From contig NZ_JPFZ01000009.1 of assembly GCF_000722775.1 (NCBI RefSeq), positions 310,001 through 374,000 on the forward strand: 64,000 nucleotides of DNA, read 5' to 3'. Of the stretch, positions 1-8,781 are shown in pieces. This DNA comes from Streptococcus mitis subsp. hohhotensis. GTDB lineage: Bacteria > Bacillota > Bacilli > Lactobacillales > Streptococcaceae. Each line of letters starts with the position of its first letter. Positions within the stretch are counted from its first letter, which is position 1. A model generated the notes under the pieces. That model saw only the letters and a program-made list of their open reading frames with translations, was not told where the DNA came from and searched no databases. The position numbers and the translations under genes were made by a program.

Positions 1-83
1 AGTTGGTATTTTCCACTGGTATGGGCTGTTTCTATGAAGTGGTGGCTGATAGCACCTGTTCCGATGACACCTAATTTAAGCAT
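1..83 (-). CDS. Gfo/Idh/MocA-family oxidoreductase, N-terminal fragment
   Basis: Only the first 27 codons, running off the left edge, are visible. Read on the minus strand the protein begins MLKLGVIGTGAISHHF, which contains the GxGxxS nucleotide-binding turn of an NAD(P)-dependent Rossmann fold; this opening is typical of the Gfo/Idh/MocA dehydrogenases. A ribosome binding site (AAAGGAG) lies just upstream and a TATAAT -10 box at 118-123 on the minus strand, so the start is well supported. The substrate cannot be told from this fragment. It is divergent from the YoaK-like gene that follows. Confidence 0.7.
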   Translation of the reverse strand, partial: MLKLGVIGTGAISHHFIETAHTSGKYQ

Positions 84-171
84 AGATACTCCTTTTCCGA
101 TTTTAAATCCTTCTTTCATTATAACATAGATAGACGGGACTATCCAACAGAGGAGAAAAATTGGTAACTTC

Positions 172-390
172 TAAAACTAACTTCCAGTTTCCCACAACCT
201 AGCTTTTAGTATGATAAAAACGCGTGACATCAGTGGAAATCCGTCTTAGACTAACTTCCACTGGTTTTCTTTTTCTTGATATATAAGGGTTCAAAAGAGA
301 AAAGACTCAGAAAAAAGTGCACGACAAATAGCCCTAAAACAGAGTCGTCTTAGAGTAACTTCCAGTTTTGGGAGAGAGGTGGAAGTTACT
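172..390. repeat. Repeated AACTTCCA motifs with two hairpins
   Basis: This lies in the 406-bp gap between two divergent genes. A 19-bp sequence, CGTCTTAGAnTAACTTCCA, occurs at 242-260 and again at 346-364 with one difference, 104 bp apart. A shorter copy (CTAACTTCCAGTTT) is at 177-188 and a partial one (GGTAACTTCT) just before it. Each long copy forms a hairpin: 231-238 with 256-263 (CAGTGGAA/TTCCACTG), and 354-364 with 380-390 (AGTAACTTCCA/TGGAAGTTACT, 11 bp perfect). Neither hairpin has a terminator-like T tract. They could be operators or RNA structures; the function is unknown. The rest of the gap shows only the promoters of the two flanking genes. Confidence 0.6.
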
Positions 391-489
391 TTGAGAAGTT
401 ACGCAGGGGAAAAATTTCAAATAAGCTACTAGGACTTTCCCAAAGAAAGTGGTACAATAATGAGATGAGTAAATGAAATGGGAGGAAAA

Positions 490-1182
490 ATGAGGCTATT
501 ACCTATAAGAAAAATATCACGTCAGTCTAAGAGACTAGCGCTTTTTTTGACTTTTTGTGCAGGATATGTAGATGCCTATACGTTTATTGTGCGAGGGAAT
601 ACTCTTGTAGCTGGACAAACTGGGAATGTCGTCTTTCTATCAGTGGGGCTCATTCAACACAATGTTTCAGATGCTAGTGCCAAAGTAATGACCTTGCTAG
701 CTTTTATGATGGGGGTCTTTTTATTAACTGTTTATAAGGAAAAATTGAGAATTGTGAAAAAGCCCATTCTGTCACTGATTCCTTTGGCAATCTTATCAAT
801 CATTATTGGTTTTGTGTCACAAACTGTAGATAATATCTATCTAGTACCGCCCTTGGCCTTTTGTATGGGCTTGGTGACAACTGCTTTTGGTGAGGTTTCG
901 GGTATTGCCTACAATAATGCCTTTATGACAGGAAATATCAAACGGACCATGCTAGCTTTTGGAGATTATTTCAGAACTAAGCACACTCCTTTTTTGCGTG
1001 AAGGTTTCATATTTGTTAGCTTGCTTACTAGTTTTGTCCTTGGAGTGGCTTTTTCGGCCTATTTGACGATTTTCTATCAGGAAAAGACCATTCTTGGTGT
1101 TCCTATTATGATGAGCATTTTTTACCTCAGCATGCTTTTTGCCTCTTGGCGGAAAAAAGTACAAGAAAAAGCTTCATTTTAG
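490..1182 (+). CDS. YoaK-like (DUF1275) membrane protein
   Basis: A predicted integral membrane protein of 230 residues with about six hydrophobic segments. It matches the YoaK/DUF1275 family in the opening FLTFCAGYVDAYTFIVRG, the AGQTGNVVFL stretch and the later NNAFMTGNIKR motif. Family members are widespread and have no established biochemical role. The in-frame ATG at 478 is rejected because GGAGG (481-485) sits exactly right for the ATG at 490. A TACAAT -10 box is at 453-458 with a poor -35. No terminator is obvious before the rplU promoter. The repeated AACTTCCA hairpins upstream lie between this gene and the divergent oxidoreductase. Confidence 0.8.
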   Translation: MRLLPIRKISRQSKRLALFLTFCAGYVDAYTFIVRGNTLVAGQTGNVVFLSVGLIQHNVSDASAKVMTLLAFMMGVFLLTVYKEKLRIVKKPILSLIPLAILSIIIGFVSQTVDNIYLVPPLAFCMGLVTTAFGEVSGIAYNNAFMTGNIKRTMLAFGDYFRTKHTPFLREGFIFVSLLTSFVLGVAFSAYLTIFYQEKTILGVPIMMSIFYLSMLFASWRKKVQEKASF

Positions 1183-1192
1183 GTGTTATTAC

Positions 1193-1221
1193 TTGTAAGA
1201 AAATAGGAGATATGCTATACT
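1193..1221 (+). promoter_or_regulatory. Promoter of the rplU-prp-rpmA operon
   Basis: TTGTAA (1193-1198) and TATACT (1216-1221) are separated by 17 bp. Transcription would start near 1228, leaving a leader of about 229 nt before rplU. Confidence 0.6.
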
Positions 1222-1227
1222 TGAAGA

Positions 1228-1456
1228 GTTGACTATGCACAATCCTGTGCAACCGCACGAACATCGTTGCTCGTCGTATAACAAATTTAAACTTCGTCAT
1301 TGTCGCCTTGCCTAACATAAGTTATGTCTTCGGCTCAATTCCTAGTTTATTCTTTGTTATACTTAGAGCTCTTCTTTTAAGTGGTTCGTCCCACGATGCT
1401 AGGCGAGTCTTCACAAAAAATTCGGGGAAACCCATAAAAATCATAGGAGGTGCATA
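1228..1456 (+). promoter_or_regulatory. Long structured rplU leader, possible L21 autoregulatory leader
   Basis: The 5' untranslated region carries several inverted repeats: TGCACA/TGTGCA near 1234-1249, the BOX-like palindrome at 1276-1362, and a short GTGG/CCAC hairpin near 1381-1394. It ends in a strong AGGAGG site before the rplU ATG. Ribosomal protein leaders that bind L21 are known before rplU in Firmicutes. I infer but cannot prove that this is one, because I have not matched it to a covariance model. No terminator is seen inside. Confidence 0.4.
1276..1362. repeat. BOX-like 87-bp element with 10-bp terminal inverted repeats
   Basis: The ends GTATAACAAA (1276-1285) and TTTGTTATAC (1353-1362) are perfect inverted repeats. 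The interior follows the boxA-boxC layout of the three real BOX elements in this window. It has a CGTCnnnGTCGCCTTnCC segment, then a short central palindrome (ACATAA-G-TTATGT), then CGGCTnnnTTCCTAGTTT and TTTG. It differs in its termini and many internal positions, so it looks like a diverged relative of BOX sitting in the transcribed leader of rplU. It could alternatively be part of an L21 regulatory fold. Confidence 0.5.
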
Positions 1457-1771
1457 ATGAGCACATACGCAATTATCAAAACTGGCGGAAAACAAGTTAA
1501 AGTTGAAGTTGGTCAAGCAGTTTACGTTGAAAAATTGAACGTTGAAGCTGGTCAAGAAGTTACTTTTAACGAAGTTGTTCTTGTTGGTGGTGAAAACACT
1601 GTTGTCGGAACTCCACTTGTTGCTGGAGCTACTGTAGTTGGAACTGTTGAAAAACAAGGAAAACAAAAGAAAGTTGTTACTTATAAGTACAAACCTAAAA
1701 AAGGTAGCCACCGTAAACAAGGTCACCGTCAACCATATACAAAAGTTGTCATCAACGCAATTAACGCTTAA
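1457..1771 (+). CDS. rplU: 50S ribosomal protein L21
   Basis: L21 is a large-subunit protein that binds 23S rRNA and neighbours L20. The product has 104 residues, the usual length. It starts [17 protein letters not shown] and ends with the basic [17 protein letters not shown] region typical of L21. A strong AGGAGG precedes the ATG. It is the first gene of the conserved three-gene operon rplU-prp-rpmA and has a long structured leader, which suggests control at the RNA level. Confidence 0.97.
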
Positions 1772-1777
1772 TTTTAA

Positions 1778-2131
<354 letters not shown>

Positions 2132-2147
2132 CACGGAGGAAAACATT

Positions 2148-2441
2148 ATGTTAAAAATGACTCTTAACAACTTGCAACTTTTCGCCCACAAAAAAGGTGG
2201 AGGTTCTACATCAAACGGACGTGATTCACAAGCAAAACGTCTTGGAGCTAAAGCAGCTGACGGACAAACTGTAACAGGTGGATCAATCCTTTACCGTCAA
2301 CGTGGTACACACATCTACCCAGGTGTAAACGTTGGACGTGGTGGAGACGATACTTTGTTCGCTAAAGTTGAAGGCGTAGTACGCTTTGAACGTAAAGGAC
2401 GCGATAAAAAACAAGTTTCTGTTTACCCAATCGCTAAATAA
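2148..2441 (+). CDS. rpmA: 50S ribosomal protein L27, with Prp-cleaved extension
   Basis: L27 reaches the peptidyl transferase centre with its N-terminus. The 97-residue product starts [20 protein letters not shown]. Prp is expected to cut between Phe12 and Ala13, leaving the functional AHKKGGGS end found directly in E. coli L27. The later [18 protein letters not shown] stretch is characteristic of the family. GGAGG lies at the right distance before the ATG. This is the last gene of the operon and is followed by two terminator-like hairpins. Confidence 0.97.
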   Translation: MLKMTLNNLQLFAHKKGGGSTSNGRDSQAKRLGAKAADGQTVTGGSILYRQRGTHIYPGVNVGRGGDDTLFAKVEGVVRFERKGRDKKQVSVYPIAK

Positions 2442-2513
2442 AAAGGTCCAGTGAACCTTTTTATCCCGAGCCTTGAAATGTAAAGGCGAGGAAGCTAGAA
2501 GTAGCATTAAATA

Positions 2514-2547
2514 AGGCTTTCCGAGTTTTTGGAGAGCCTGTTTTTTT
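2514..2547 (+). terminator. Terminator after rpmA
   Basis: AGGCTTTCC (2514-2522) pairs with GGAGAGCCT (2531-2539, one G-U pair) and is followed by seven T residues (2541-2547). A weaker hairpin, AAAGGT/ACCTTT, directly follows the rpmA stop at 2442-2462 and may act first. Confidence 0.75.
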
Positions 2548-2767
2548 GTTTTGGTACCCACGCTGATACCCATATTTTAAAAACCAATGTAAGAAGCGAA
2601 CTTGTCGGCTGCTTTATATTTTAGATACAATCATAAAATAGTGGAATGTAAACCTTTTACAGTAATAAAGTTTATGAGGGAATAAGATATTGTAAAAATT
2701 GCTAAGGTTTGATATTATAATTGTATCTGAGTAAGGAAGCAGGAATATGGAAAGGATGTGAACCTAT
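2548..2767. other. Non-coding gap, mostly featureless
   Basis: This is AT-rich sequence between the rpmA terminator and the small lipoprotein gene. A segment near 2552-2575 has two imperfect copies of GGTACCC/GATACCC (GGTACCCACGCTGATACCCA), which stands out from its surroundings but which I cannot identify. A possible -10 (TATTAT or TATAAT) lies near 2710-2725. Nothing else is seen. Confidence 0.4.
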
Positions 2768-3178
2768 ATGAAAAAAATTATCACCATAATAGTCTGTTCA
2801 ATATCTTTTCTTGTTTTATCTGCTTGTGTTAGTAAGAAAAAACTTATTCTTCCTGAACCTGAAAGTATTTCTGTAATTTCTCTGCAGAAAAAAATCTCTG
2901 AAAATGTTAAAACAATAACCAAGAGAGAAGAAATTTCAAAATTGATTAAGGAGATACAGAGACAGTCAAAATCTACCTCTTTGGAGAGTGTAAATGATCA
3001 ACCGACAAATGTTAAAGATTATATCATTATCAAGTTTTATCATCAGAATGAAGAAAAGGATAGTGTAGTCTATCTATATACTAAGAAGAAAAGACAGTAT
3101 ATTGAGCAACCTTATGCTGGTATCTGGGAAGTAAATCCAGATATAGCCAATAGGATTGAAGAGATTTTTTCTAGTTGA
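2768..3178 (+). CDS. Small lipoprotein, possibly DUF5301-like
   Basis: A 136-residue predicted surface lipoprotein. Residues 1-19 form a lysine-led hydrophobic signal ending in the lipobox LSAC, which places the acylated cysteine at 20. The mature part starts with a basic stretch followed by LPEPESISVISL, resembling the short streptococcal lipoproteins grouped as DUF5301; that assignment is from memory and tentative. The rest is charged, with an amphipathic segment (residues 45-70) and a YIIIKFYHQN beta-like stretch. The function is unknown. It stands alone between rpmA and the LysR gene, and no terminator is obvious after it. Confidence 0.65.
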   Translation: MKKIITIIVCSISFLVLSACVSKKKLILPEPESISVISLQKKISENVKTITKREEISKLIKEIQRQSKSTSLESVNDQPTNVKDYIIIKFYHQNEEKDSVVYLYTKKKRQYIEQPYAGIWEVNPDIANRIEEIFSS

Positions 3179-3344
3179 TTTATAGAATTCAAGAAATTTT
3201 TAGAGAGTTTTCTTGTATTATGTTTTAAACGGTAAATCAAAAAGATTTGCTGTTTTTATTTGCTTGAAATCAGATTAAGACTGAAAAAAGACATTATTCT
3301 AATTCTTGTCTTGGAATGTTAGAGTCTTTATTGATACTTGAAAA

Positions 3345-3392
3345 TTTCCAAACTTTTTTCCTTTTTGGAAAACTTCTAAAATATGGTATAAT
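3345..3392 (+). promoter_or_regulatory. lysR promoter with palindrome over the -35 region
   Basis: An extended -10 box, TGGTATAAT (TATAAT at 3387-3392), lies 28 bp before the regulator gene. The region where a -35 box would sit (3364-3369) is inside the right arm of a perfect 8-bp inverted repeat: TTTCCAAA at 3345-3352 and TTTGGAAA at 3364-3371. This is a candidate operator, perhaps for autoregulation by the LysR protein. Confidence 0.5.
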
Positions 3393-3420
3393 GAAAAGAT
3401 AAAGAAGTTGGGGGTAGAAG

Positions 3421-4329
3421 ATGAACATTCAACAATTACGCTATGTTGTTGCCATTGCCAATAGTGGTACTTTCCGTGAAGCTGCTGAAAAGATGTATGT
3501 TAGTCAGCCGAGTCTGTCTATTTCTGTTCGTGATTTGGAAAAAGAGTTGGGGTTTAAGATTTTCCGTCGGACCAGCTCAGGGACTTTCTTGACTCGTCGT
3601 GGTATGGAATTCTATGAAAAAGCGCAAGAATTGGTTAAAGGATTTGATATTTTTCAAAATCAGTATGCTAATCCTGAAGAAGAAAAAGATGAATTTTCCA
3701 TTGCTAGTCAGCACTATGACTTCTTGCCACCGACGATTACGGCTTTTTCAGAGCGCTATCCTGACTATAAGAACTTTCGTATTTTTGAATCAACTACTGT
3801 TCAAATCTTAGACGAAGTAGCGCAAGGGCATAGTGAGATTGGGATTATCTACCTCAATAATCAAAATAAAAAGGGGATTATGCAACGGGTTGAAAAGCTG
3901 GGTCTTGAGGTCATTGAATTGATTCCCTTCCATACCCACATTTATCTCCGTGAGGGGCATCCTTTGGCTCAGAAAGAGGAATTGGTCATGGAGGATTTAG
4001 CGGATCTACCAACGGTTCGTTTTACTCAGGAAAAGGATGAATACCTTTATTATTCAGAGAACTTTGTTGATACCAGTGCGAGCTCACAGATGTTCAATGT
4101 GACTGACCGTGCTACTTTGAATGGCATTTTGGAGCGGACGGACGCCTATGCGACAGGTTCTGGATTTTTAGATAGTGACAGTGTTAATGGCATCACAGTT
4201 ATTCGTCTCAAGGATAATTTGGATAATCGCATGGTTTATGTCAAACGTGAGGAAGTGGAGCTGAGTCAAGCTGGTACTCTCTTTGTAGAAGTCATGCAAG
4301 AATATTTTAATCAGAAGAGGAAATCATGA
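3421..4329 (+). CDS. LysR-family transcriptional regulator (CmbR/CysR-like)
   Basis: A 302-residue LysR-type DNA-binding regulator. Residues 1-60 form the winged helix-turn-helix, with the typical [18 protein letters not shown] start and the recognition region [18 protein letters not shown]. Residues 90-295 are the periplasmic-binding-protein-like effector domain. The N-terminus is close to that of the sulfur amino acid regulators of lactic streptococci such as CmbR, so a role in cysteine or methionine metabolism is a reasonable inference, but no target gene is adjacent. It is followed by lspA with a 4-bp ATGA overlap, and a palindrome lies over its promoter. Confidence 0.85.
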   Translation: MNIQQLRYVVAIANSGTFREAAEKMYVSQPSLSISVRDLEKELGFKIFRRTSSGTFLTRRGMEFYEKAQELVKGFDIFQNQYANPEEEKDEFSIASQHYDFLPPTITAFSERYPDYKNFRIFESTTVQILDEVAQGHSEIGIIYLNNQNKKGIMQRVEKLGLEVIELIPFHTHIYLREGHPLAQKEELVMEDLADLPTVRFTQEKDEYLYYSENFVDTSASSQMFNVTDRATLNGILERTDAYATGSGFLDSDSVNGITVIRLKDNLDNRMVYVKREEVELSQAGTLFVEVMQEYFNQKRKS

Positions 4330-4787
4330 AAAAAAGAGGAATAGTGGCAGTCATTGTACTGCTTTTGATTGCGCTGGATCAGTTGGTAAAATCCTATATC
4401 GTCCAGCAAATTCCACTGGGTGAAGTGCGTTCTTGGATTCCCAATTTCGTTAGCTTGACCTACCTGCAAAATCGAGGGGCAGCCTTTTCTATCTTACAAG
4501 ATCAGCAGTTGTTATTCGCTGTCATTACTCTGGTTGTCGTGGTAGGTGCCATTTGGTATTTACATAAACACATGGAGGACTCATTTTGGATGGTCTTGGG
4601 TTTGACCTTGATTATCGCAGGTGGTCTTGGAAACTTTATTGATAGGGTGAGTCAGGGCTTTGTTGTGGATATGTTCCACTTGGACTTTATCAATTTTGCA
4701 ATTTTCAATGTGGCAGATAGCTATCTGACGATTGGAGTGATTATTTTATTGATTGCAATGCTAAAAGAGGAAATAAATGGAAATTAA
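4326..4787 (+). CDS. lspA: Lipoprotein signal peptidase II
   Basis: LspA is the membrane aspartyl protease that removes signal peptides from prolipoproteins after lipidation. The 153-residue product has four hydrophobic segments. The catalytic aspartates are Asp106 in [10 protein letters not shown] and Asp131 in [18 protein letters not shown] (49-55) is a further conserved motif. The start overlaps the stop of the LysR gene and the end overlaps rluD by 11 bp, so translation of the three is probably coupled. Likely substrates in this window include PrsA, the amino-acid binding lipoprotein and the 136-residue lipoprotein. Confidence 0.96.
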   Translation: MKKRGIVAVIVLLLIALDQLVKSYIVQQIPLGEVRSWIPNFVSLTYLQNRGAAFSILQDQQLLFAVITLVVVVGAIWYLHKHMEDSFWMVLGLTLIIAGGLGNFIDRVSQGFVVDMFHLDFINFAIFNVADSYLTIGVIILLIAMLKEEINGN

Positions 4788-5664
4788 AATTGAAACTGGT
4801 GGCCTGCGTTTAGATAAGGCTTTGTCAGATTTGACAGAATTATCACGCAGTCTCGCGAATGAACAAATCAAATCAGGTCAGGTCTTGGTCAATGGCCAAG
4901 TCAAGAAAGCTAAATACACAGTTCAAGAGGGCGATGTCGTCACTTACCATGTGCCAGAACCAGAGGTTTTAGAGTATGTAGCTGAGGATATTCCGCTAGA
5001 AATCATCTACCAAGATGAGGATGTGGCCGTCGTTAACAAACCTCAGGGGATGGTTGTGCATCCGAGTGCTGGTCATACTAGTGGAACTATGGTAAATGCC
5101 CTTATGTACCATATTAAGGATTTGTCGGGTATCAATGGGGTTTTGCGTCCAGGAATTGTTCACCGTATTGATAAGGATACGTCAGGCCTTCTCATGATTG
5201 CTAAAAACGATGAGGCGCATCTAGCACTTGCTCAAGAACTCAAGGATAAAAAGTCTCTTCGCAAATATTGGGCGATTGTTCATGGAAATCTGCCTAATGA
5301 TCGTGGTGTGATTGAAGCTCCGATTGGCCGTAGTGAAAAAGACCGTAAGAAACAGGCTGTGACTGCTAAAGGGAAGCCTGCAGTGACTCGTTTCCACGTC
5401 TTGGAACGCTTTGGTGATTATAGCTTAGTGGAGTTGCAACTGGAGACAGGGCGCACTCATCAAATCCGTGTTCACATGGCTTATATCGGCCATCCAGTCG
5501 CTGGTGATGAAGTCTATGGTCCTCGCAAGACTTTGAAAGGACATGGACAATTTCTTCATGCTAAGACTTTAGGTTTTACTCATCCGAGAACAGGTGAGAC
5601 CTTGGAATTTACAGCAGATATCCCAGAGATATTTAAGGAAACATTAGAGAGATTGAGAAAGTAA
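4777..5664 (+). CDS. rluD: 23S rRNA pseudouridine synthase, RluD family
   Basis: An RluA/RluD-type pseudouridine synthase of 295 residues. An S4 RNA-binding domain (about residues 10-70) is followed by the catalytic domain with the HRIDKDTSG motif, in which Asp134 is the expected nucleophile. The later [10 protein letters not shown] and [10 protein letters not shown] motifs are also typical. The exact modified positions (1911/1915/1917 for true RluD) are inferred from family and synteny. It overlaps lspA by 11 bp and is followed two bases later by cbpE. Confidence 0.9.
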   Translation: MEIKIETGGLRLDKALSDLTELSRSLANEQIKSGQVLVNGQVKKAKYTVQEGDVVTYHVPEPEVLEYVAEDIPLEIIYQDEDVAVVNKPQGMVVHPSAGHTSGTMVNALMYHIKDLSGINGVLRPGIVHRIDKDTSGLLMIAKNDEAHLALAQELKDKKSLRKYWAIVHGNLPNDRGVIEAPIGRSEKDRKKQAVTAKGKPAVTRFHVLERFGDYSLVELQLETGRTHQIRVHMAYIGHPVAGDEVYGPRKTLKGHGQFLHAKTLGFTHPRTGETLEFTADIPEIFKETLERLRK

Positions 5665-5666
5665 GA

Positions 5667-7562
5667 ATGAAAAAGAAATTAACTAGTTTAGCCCTTGCAA
5701 GCACTTTTTTAGCTTTGTCATGGTATGGGAATGTTCAAGCTCAAGAAAGTTCAGGAAATAAAATTCACTTTATTAATGTTCATGAAGGTGGCAGTGATGC
5801 GATTATTCTTGAAAGCAATGGACATTTTGCCATGGTGGATACAGGAGAAGATTATGATTTCCCAGATGGAAGTGATTCTCGTTATCCATGGAGACAGGGT
5901 ATCAATACAACTTATAAGCATGTTCTAACAGACCGTGTCTTTCGTCGCTTGAAGGAATTGGGTGTCCAAAAACTTGATTTTATTTTGGTAACCCATACCC
6001 ACAGTGACCATATTGGAAATGTTGATGAATTACTGTCTACCTATCCAGTTGACCGAGTCTATCTTAAGAAATATAGTGATAACCGTATTACTAATTCTGA
6101 ACGTCTATGGGATAATCTGTATGGCTACGATAAGGTTTTACAGACTGCCGCAGAAAAAGGTGTTTCAGTTATTCAAAATATCACACAAGGGGATGCTCAT
6201 TTTCAGTTTGGGGACATGGACATTCAACTATATAATTATGAAAATGAAACAGATTCCTCAGGTGAGTTAAAGAAAATTTGGGATGACAATTCCAATTCCT
6301 TGATTAGCGTGGTAAAAGTCAATGGTAAGAAAATTTACCTTGGGGGCGACTTAGATAATGTTCATGGAGCAGAAGACAAGTATGGTCCTCTCATTGGAAA
6401 AGTTGATTTGATGAAGTTTAATCATCATTTAGATACAAAAAATTCTAATACAAAAAATTTTATAAAAAATTTGTCTCCTGAGATAATTGTTCAAACTTCT
6501 TCCTCACCAATTGGTTCGTATGATAGCGGTCAAGAAATAAATAGGGAATATATTAGCTGGCTTGAATCAATGGGAATTCAACATATAAACGCAGCCAGCA
6601 AAGACTATGATGCGACAGTTTTTGATATTCGACAAGACGGATTTGTCAATATTTCAACTTCCTACAAGCATATTCCAAGTTTTCAAGCTGGTTGGCATAA
6701 GAGTGCTTATGGAAACTGGTGGTATCAAGCACCTGATTCTACAGGAGAATATGCTGTCGGTTGGAATGAAATTAAGGGTGAATGGTATTACTTTAACCAA
6801 ACGGGTATCTTATTACAGAATCAATGGAAAAAATGGAACAATCGTTGGTTCTATTTGACAGACTCTGGTGTTGCTGCTAAAAATTGGAAGAAAATCGCTG
6901 GAATCTGGTATTATTTTAACAAAGAAAACCAGATGGAAACTGGTTGGATTCAAGATAAAGAGCAGTGGTATTATTTGGATGTTGATGGCTCTATGAAGAC
7001 AGGTTGGCTTCAATATAAGGGGCAATGGTATTACTTTGCTCCATCAGGGGAAATGAAAACGGGTTGGGTAAAAGATAAAGAAACCTGGTACTATATGGAT
7101 TCTACTGGTGTCATGAAGACAGGTGAGATAGAAGTTGCTGGTCAACATTATTATCTGGAAGATTCAGGAGCTATGAAGCAAGGCTGGCTTAAAAAGGCGA
7201 ATGCTTGGTACTTCTACAAGACAGACGGTTCACGAGCTATAGGTTGGATTAAAGACAAGGATAAATGGTACTTCTTGAAAGAAAATGGTCAATTACTTGT
7301 AAATGGTAAGACACCAGAAGGCTATACTGTTGATTCAAGTGGTGCCTGGTTAGTGGCTGTTCCGGTAGAGAAATCTGCTACAACTAGAGATACAAGTAAC
7401 TCAGAAATTAAAGAATCTAGTGAAGTAGTGAAAAAGGATCTTGAAAATAAAGAAACGAGTCAACATGAAAGTGTTACAAATTCTTCAACTAGTCAAGATG
7501 TGACATCCTCAACTTCACAAAGCTCTGAAACGAGTGCAAACAAATCGGAATCAGGACAGTAG
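5667..7562 (+). CDS. cbpE: Choline-binding phosphorylcholine esterase CbpE (Pce)
   Basis: CbpE removes phosphorylcholine residues from teichoic acids at the cell surface and is a pneumococcal virulence factor. The 631-residue product has a signal peptide cleaved after VQA (residue 25) and a metallo-beta-lactamase-fold esterase domain (about 30-325). The metal ligands are visible: His110, His112, Asp114 and His115 in VTHTHSDHIG, Asp228 in GGDLDN, and His254 in FNHHLDT. Choline-binding repeats rich in WYYF and GW pairs cover about 340-550, followed by a Ser/Thr/Glu-rich tail. The residue after His254 is Leu where I recall a third His in pneumococcal Pce, and residues 268-300 also differ from the sequence I remember. 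It is anchored by choline rather than by LPXTG. Confidence 0.93.
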   Translation: MKKKLTSLALASTFLALSWYGNVQAQESSGNKIHFINVHEGGSDAIILESNGHFAMVDTGEDYDFPDGSDSRYPWRQGINTTYKHVLTDRVFRRLKELGVQKLDFILVTHTHSDHIGNVDELLSTYPVDRVYLKKYSDNRITNSERLWDNLYGYDKVLQTAAEKGVSVIQNITQGDAHFQFGDMDIQLYNYENETDSSGELKKIWDDNSNSLISVVKVNGKKIYLGGDLDNVHGAEDKYGPLIGKVDLMKFNHHLDTKNSNTKNFIKNLSPEIIVQTSSSPIGSYDSGQEINREYISWLESMGIQHINAASKDYDATVFDIRQDGFVNISTSYKHIPSFQAGWHKSAYGNWWYQAPDSTGEYAVGWNEIKGEWYYFNQTGILLQNQWKKWNNRWFYLTDSGVAAKNWKKIAGIWYYFNKENQMETGWIQDKEQWYYLDVDGSMKTGWLQYKGQWYYFAPSGEMKTGWVKDKETWYYMDSTGVMKTGEIEVAGQHYYLEDSGAMKQGWLKKANAWYFYKTDGSRAIGWIKDKDKWYFLKENGQLLVNGKTPEGYTVDSSGAWLVAVPVEKSATTRDTSNSEIKESSEVVKKDLENKETSQHESVTNSSTSQDVTSSTSQSSETSANKSESGQ

Positions 7563-7567
7563 TAAAA

Positions 7568-7592
7568 AAGAAGGTTTTAGGGCCTTCTTTTT
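7568..7592 (+). terminator. Terminator after cbpE
   Basis: AAGAAGG (7568-7574) and CCTTCTT (7583-7589) form a stem with an 8-nt loop, followed by a T run. Confidence 0.75.
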
Positions 7593-7662
7593 CCTATCAA
7601 CTCTTTTCTATTTCCTGCCATTCATGTTATAATGGATAAATATGAAGAATCGGAGTGAGACT

Positions 7663-8772
7663 ATGAAATACAAACGGATTGTCTTTAAGGTAGGGACTTC
7701 TTCTCTGACAAATGAGGATGGAAGTTTATCACGTAGTAAGGTAAAGGCTATTACCCAGCAGTTGGCTATGTTGCACGAGGCTGGTCATGAATTGATTTTG
7801 GTGTCTTCAGGTGCTATTGCTGCTGGTTTTGGAGCCTTAGGATTTAAAAAGCGTCCGACTAAGATTGCTGATAAACAGGCTTCAGCAGCGGTAGGGCAGG
7901 GGCTTTTGTTGGAAGAATACACGACCAATCTTCTCTTGCGCCAAATCGTTTCTGCACAAATCTTGCTGACCCAGGATGACTTTGTGGATAAGCGCCGTTA
8001 TAAAAATGCCCATCAGGCTTTGTCAGTTCTACTTAGTCGTGGCGCGATTCCTATCATCAATGAGAATGACAGTGTCGTCATTGATGAACTCAAGGTTGGG
8101 GACAATGACACTCTAAGTGCTCAGGTAGCAGCCATGGTCCAAGCAGACCTTTTGGTTCTCTTGACAGACGTCGACGGTCTTTATACTGGAAATCCTAATT
8201 CGGATCCAAGAGCCAAACGCTTGGAGCGAATCGAGACCATCAATCGTGAGATTATTGATATGGCCGGTGGAGCAGGTTCGTCTAATGGTACAGGTGGCAT
8301 GTTAACTAAAATCAAAGCTGCAACTATCGCGACAGAATCGGGCGTTCCTGTTTATATCTGCTCATCCTTTAAAGTAGATGCCATGATTGAGGCATCTGAG
8401 GAGACCAAGGATGGTTCCTACTTCGTTGCTCAAGAGAAGGGACTTCGTACCCAGAAACAATGGCTGGCCTTTTATGCTCAGAGTCAAGGTTCTATTTGGG
8501 TTGATAAAGGGGCTGCAGAGGCTCTCTCTCAACATGGCAAGAGTCTCCTTTTATCTGGTGTTGTTGAAGCAGAAGGCGCCTTTTCTTACGGTGATATTGT
8601 GACAGTATTTGACAAGGAAAGTGGAAAATCACTTGGAAAAGGGCGTGTGCAATTTGGTGCATCTGCTTTGGAGGATATGTTGCGTTCTCAAAAAGCCAAG
8701 GGTGTCTTGATTCACCGTGATGACTGGATTTCCATTACTCCTGAAATCCAACTACTCTTTACAGAATTTTAG
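7663..8772 (+). CDS. proB: Glutamate 5-kinase
   Basis: ProB phosphorylates glutamate to glutamyl 5-phosphate, the first step of proline synthesis. The 369-residue product starts [16 protein letters not shown], the nucleotide-binding opening of the amino acid kinase fold. It continues with VSSGAIAAG and the NENDSVV and GDNDTLSA motifs, and ends in a PUA domain (about 275-369). An upstream in-frame ATG at 7642 is rejected: it lies only 9 bp after the TATAAT box (7628-7633), whereas CGGAGTGAG fits the ATG at 7663. It is the first gene of proBAC and ends 9 bp before proA. Confidence 0.96.
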   Translation: MKYKRIVFKVGTSSLTNEDGSLSRSKVKAITQQLAMLHEAGHELILVSSGAIAAGFGALGFKKRPTKIADKQASAAVGQGLLLEEYTTNLLLRQIVSAQILLTQDDFVDKRRYKNAHQALSVLLSRGAIPIINENDSVVIDELKVGDNDTLSAQVAAMVQADLLVLLTDVDGLYTGNPNSDPRAKRLERIETINREIIDMAGGAGSSNGTGGMLTKIKAATIATESGVPVYICSSFKVDAMIEASEETKDGSYFVAQEKGLRTQKQWLAFYAQSQGSIWVDKGAAEALSQHGKSLLLSGVVEAEGAFSYGDIVTVFDKESGKSLGKGRVQFGASALEDMLRSQKAKGVLIHRDDWISITPEIQLLFTEF

Positions 8773-8781
8773 AGGTAAACT

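Noticed and set aside
242-364. CRISPR array from the repeated motif
   Set aside because: Only two full copies 104 bp apart plus partial ones, without regular spacer length or cas genes.
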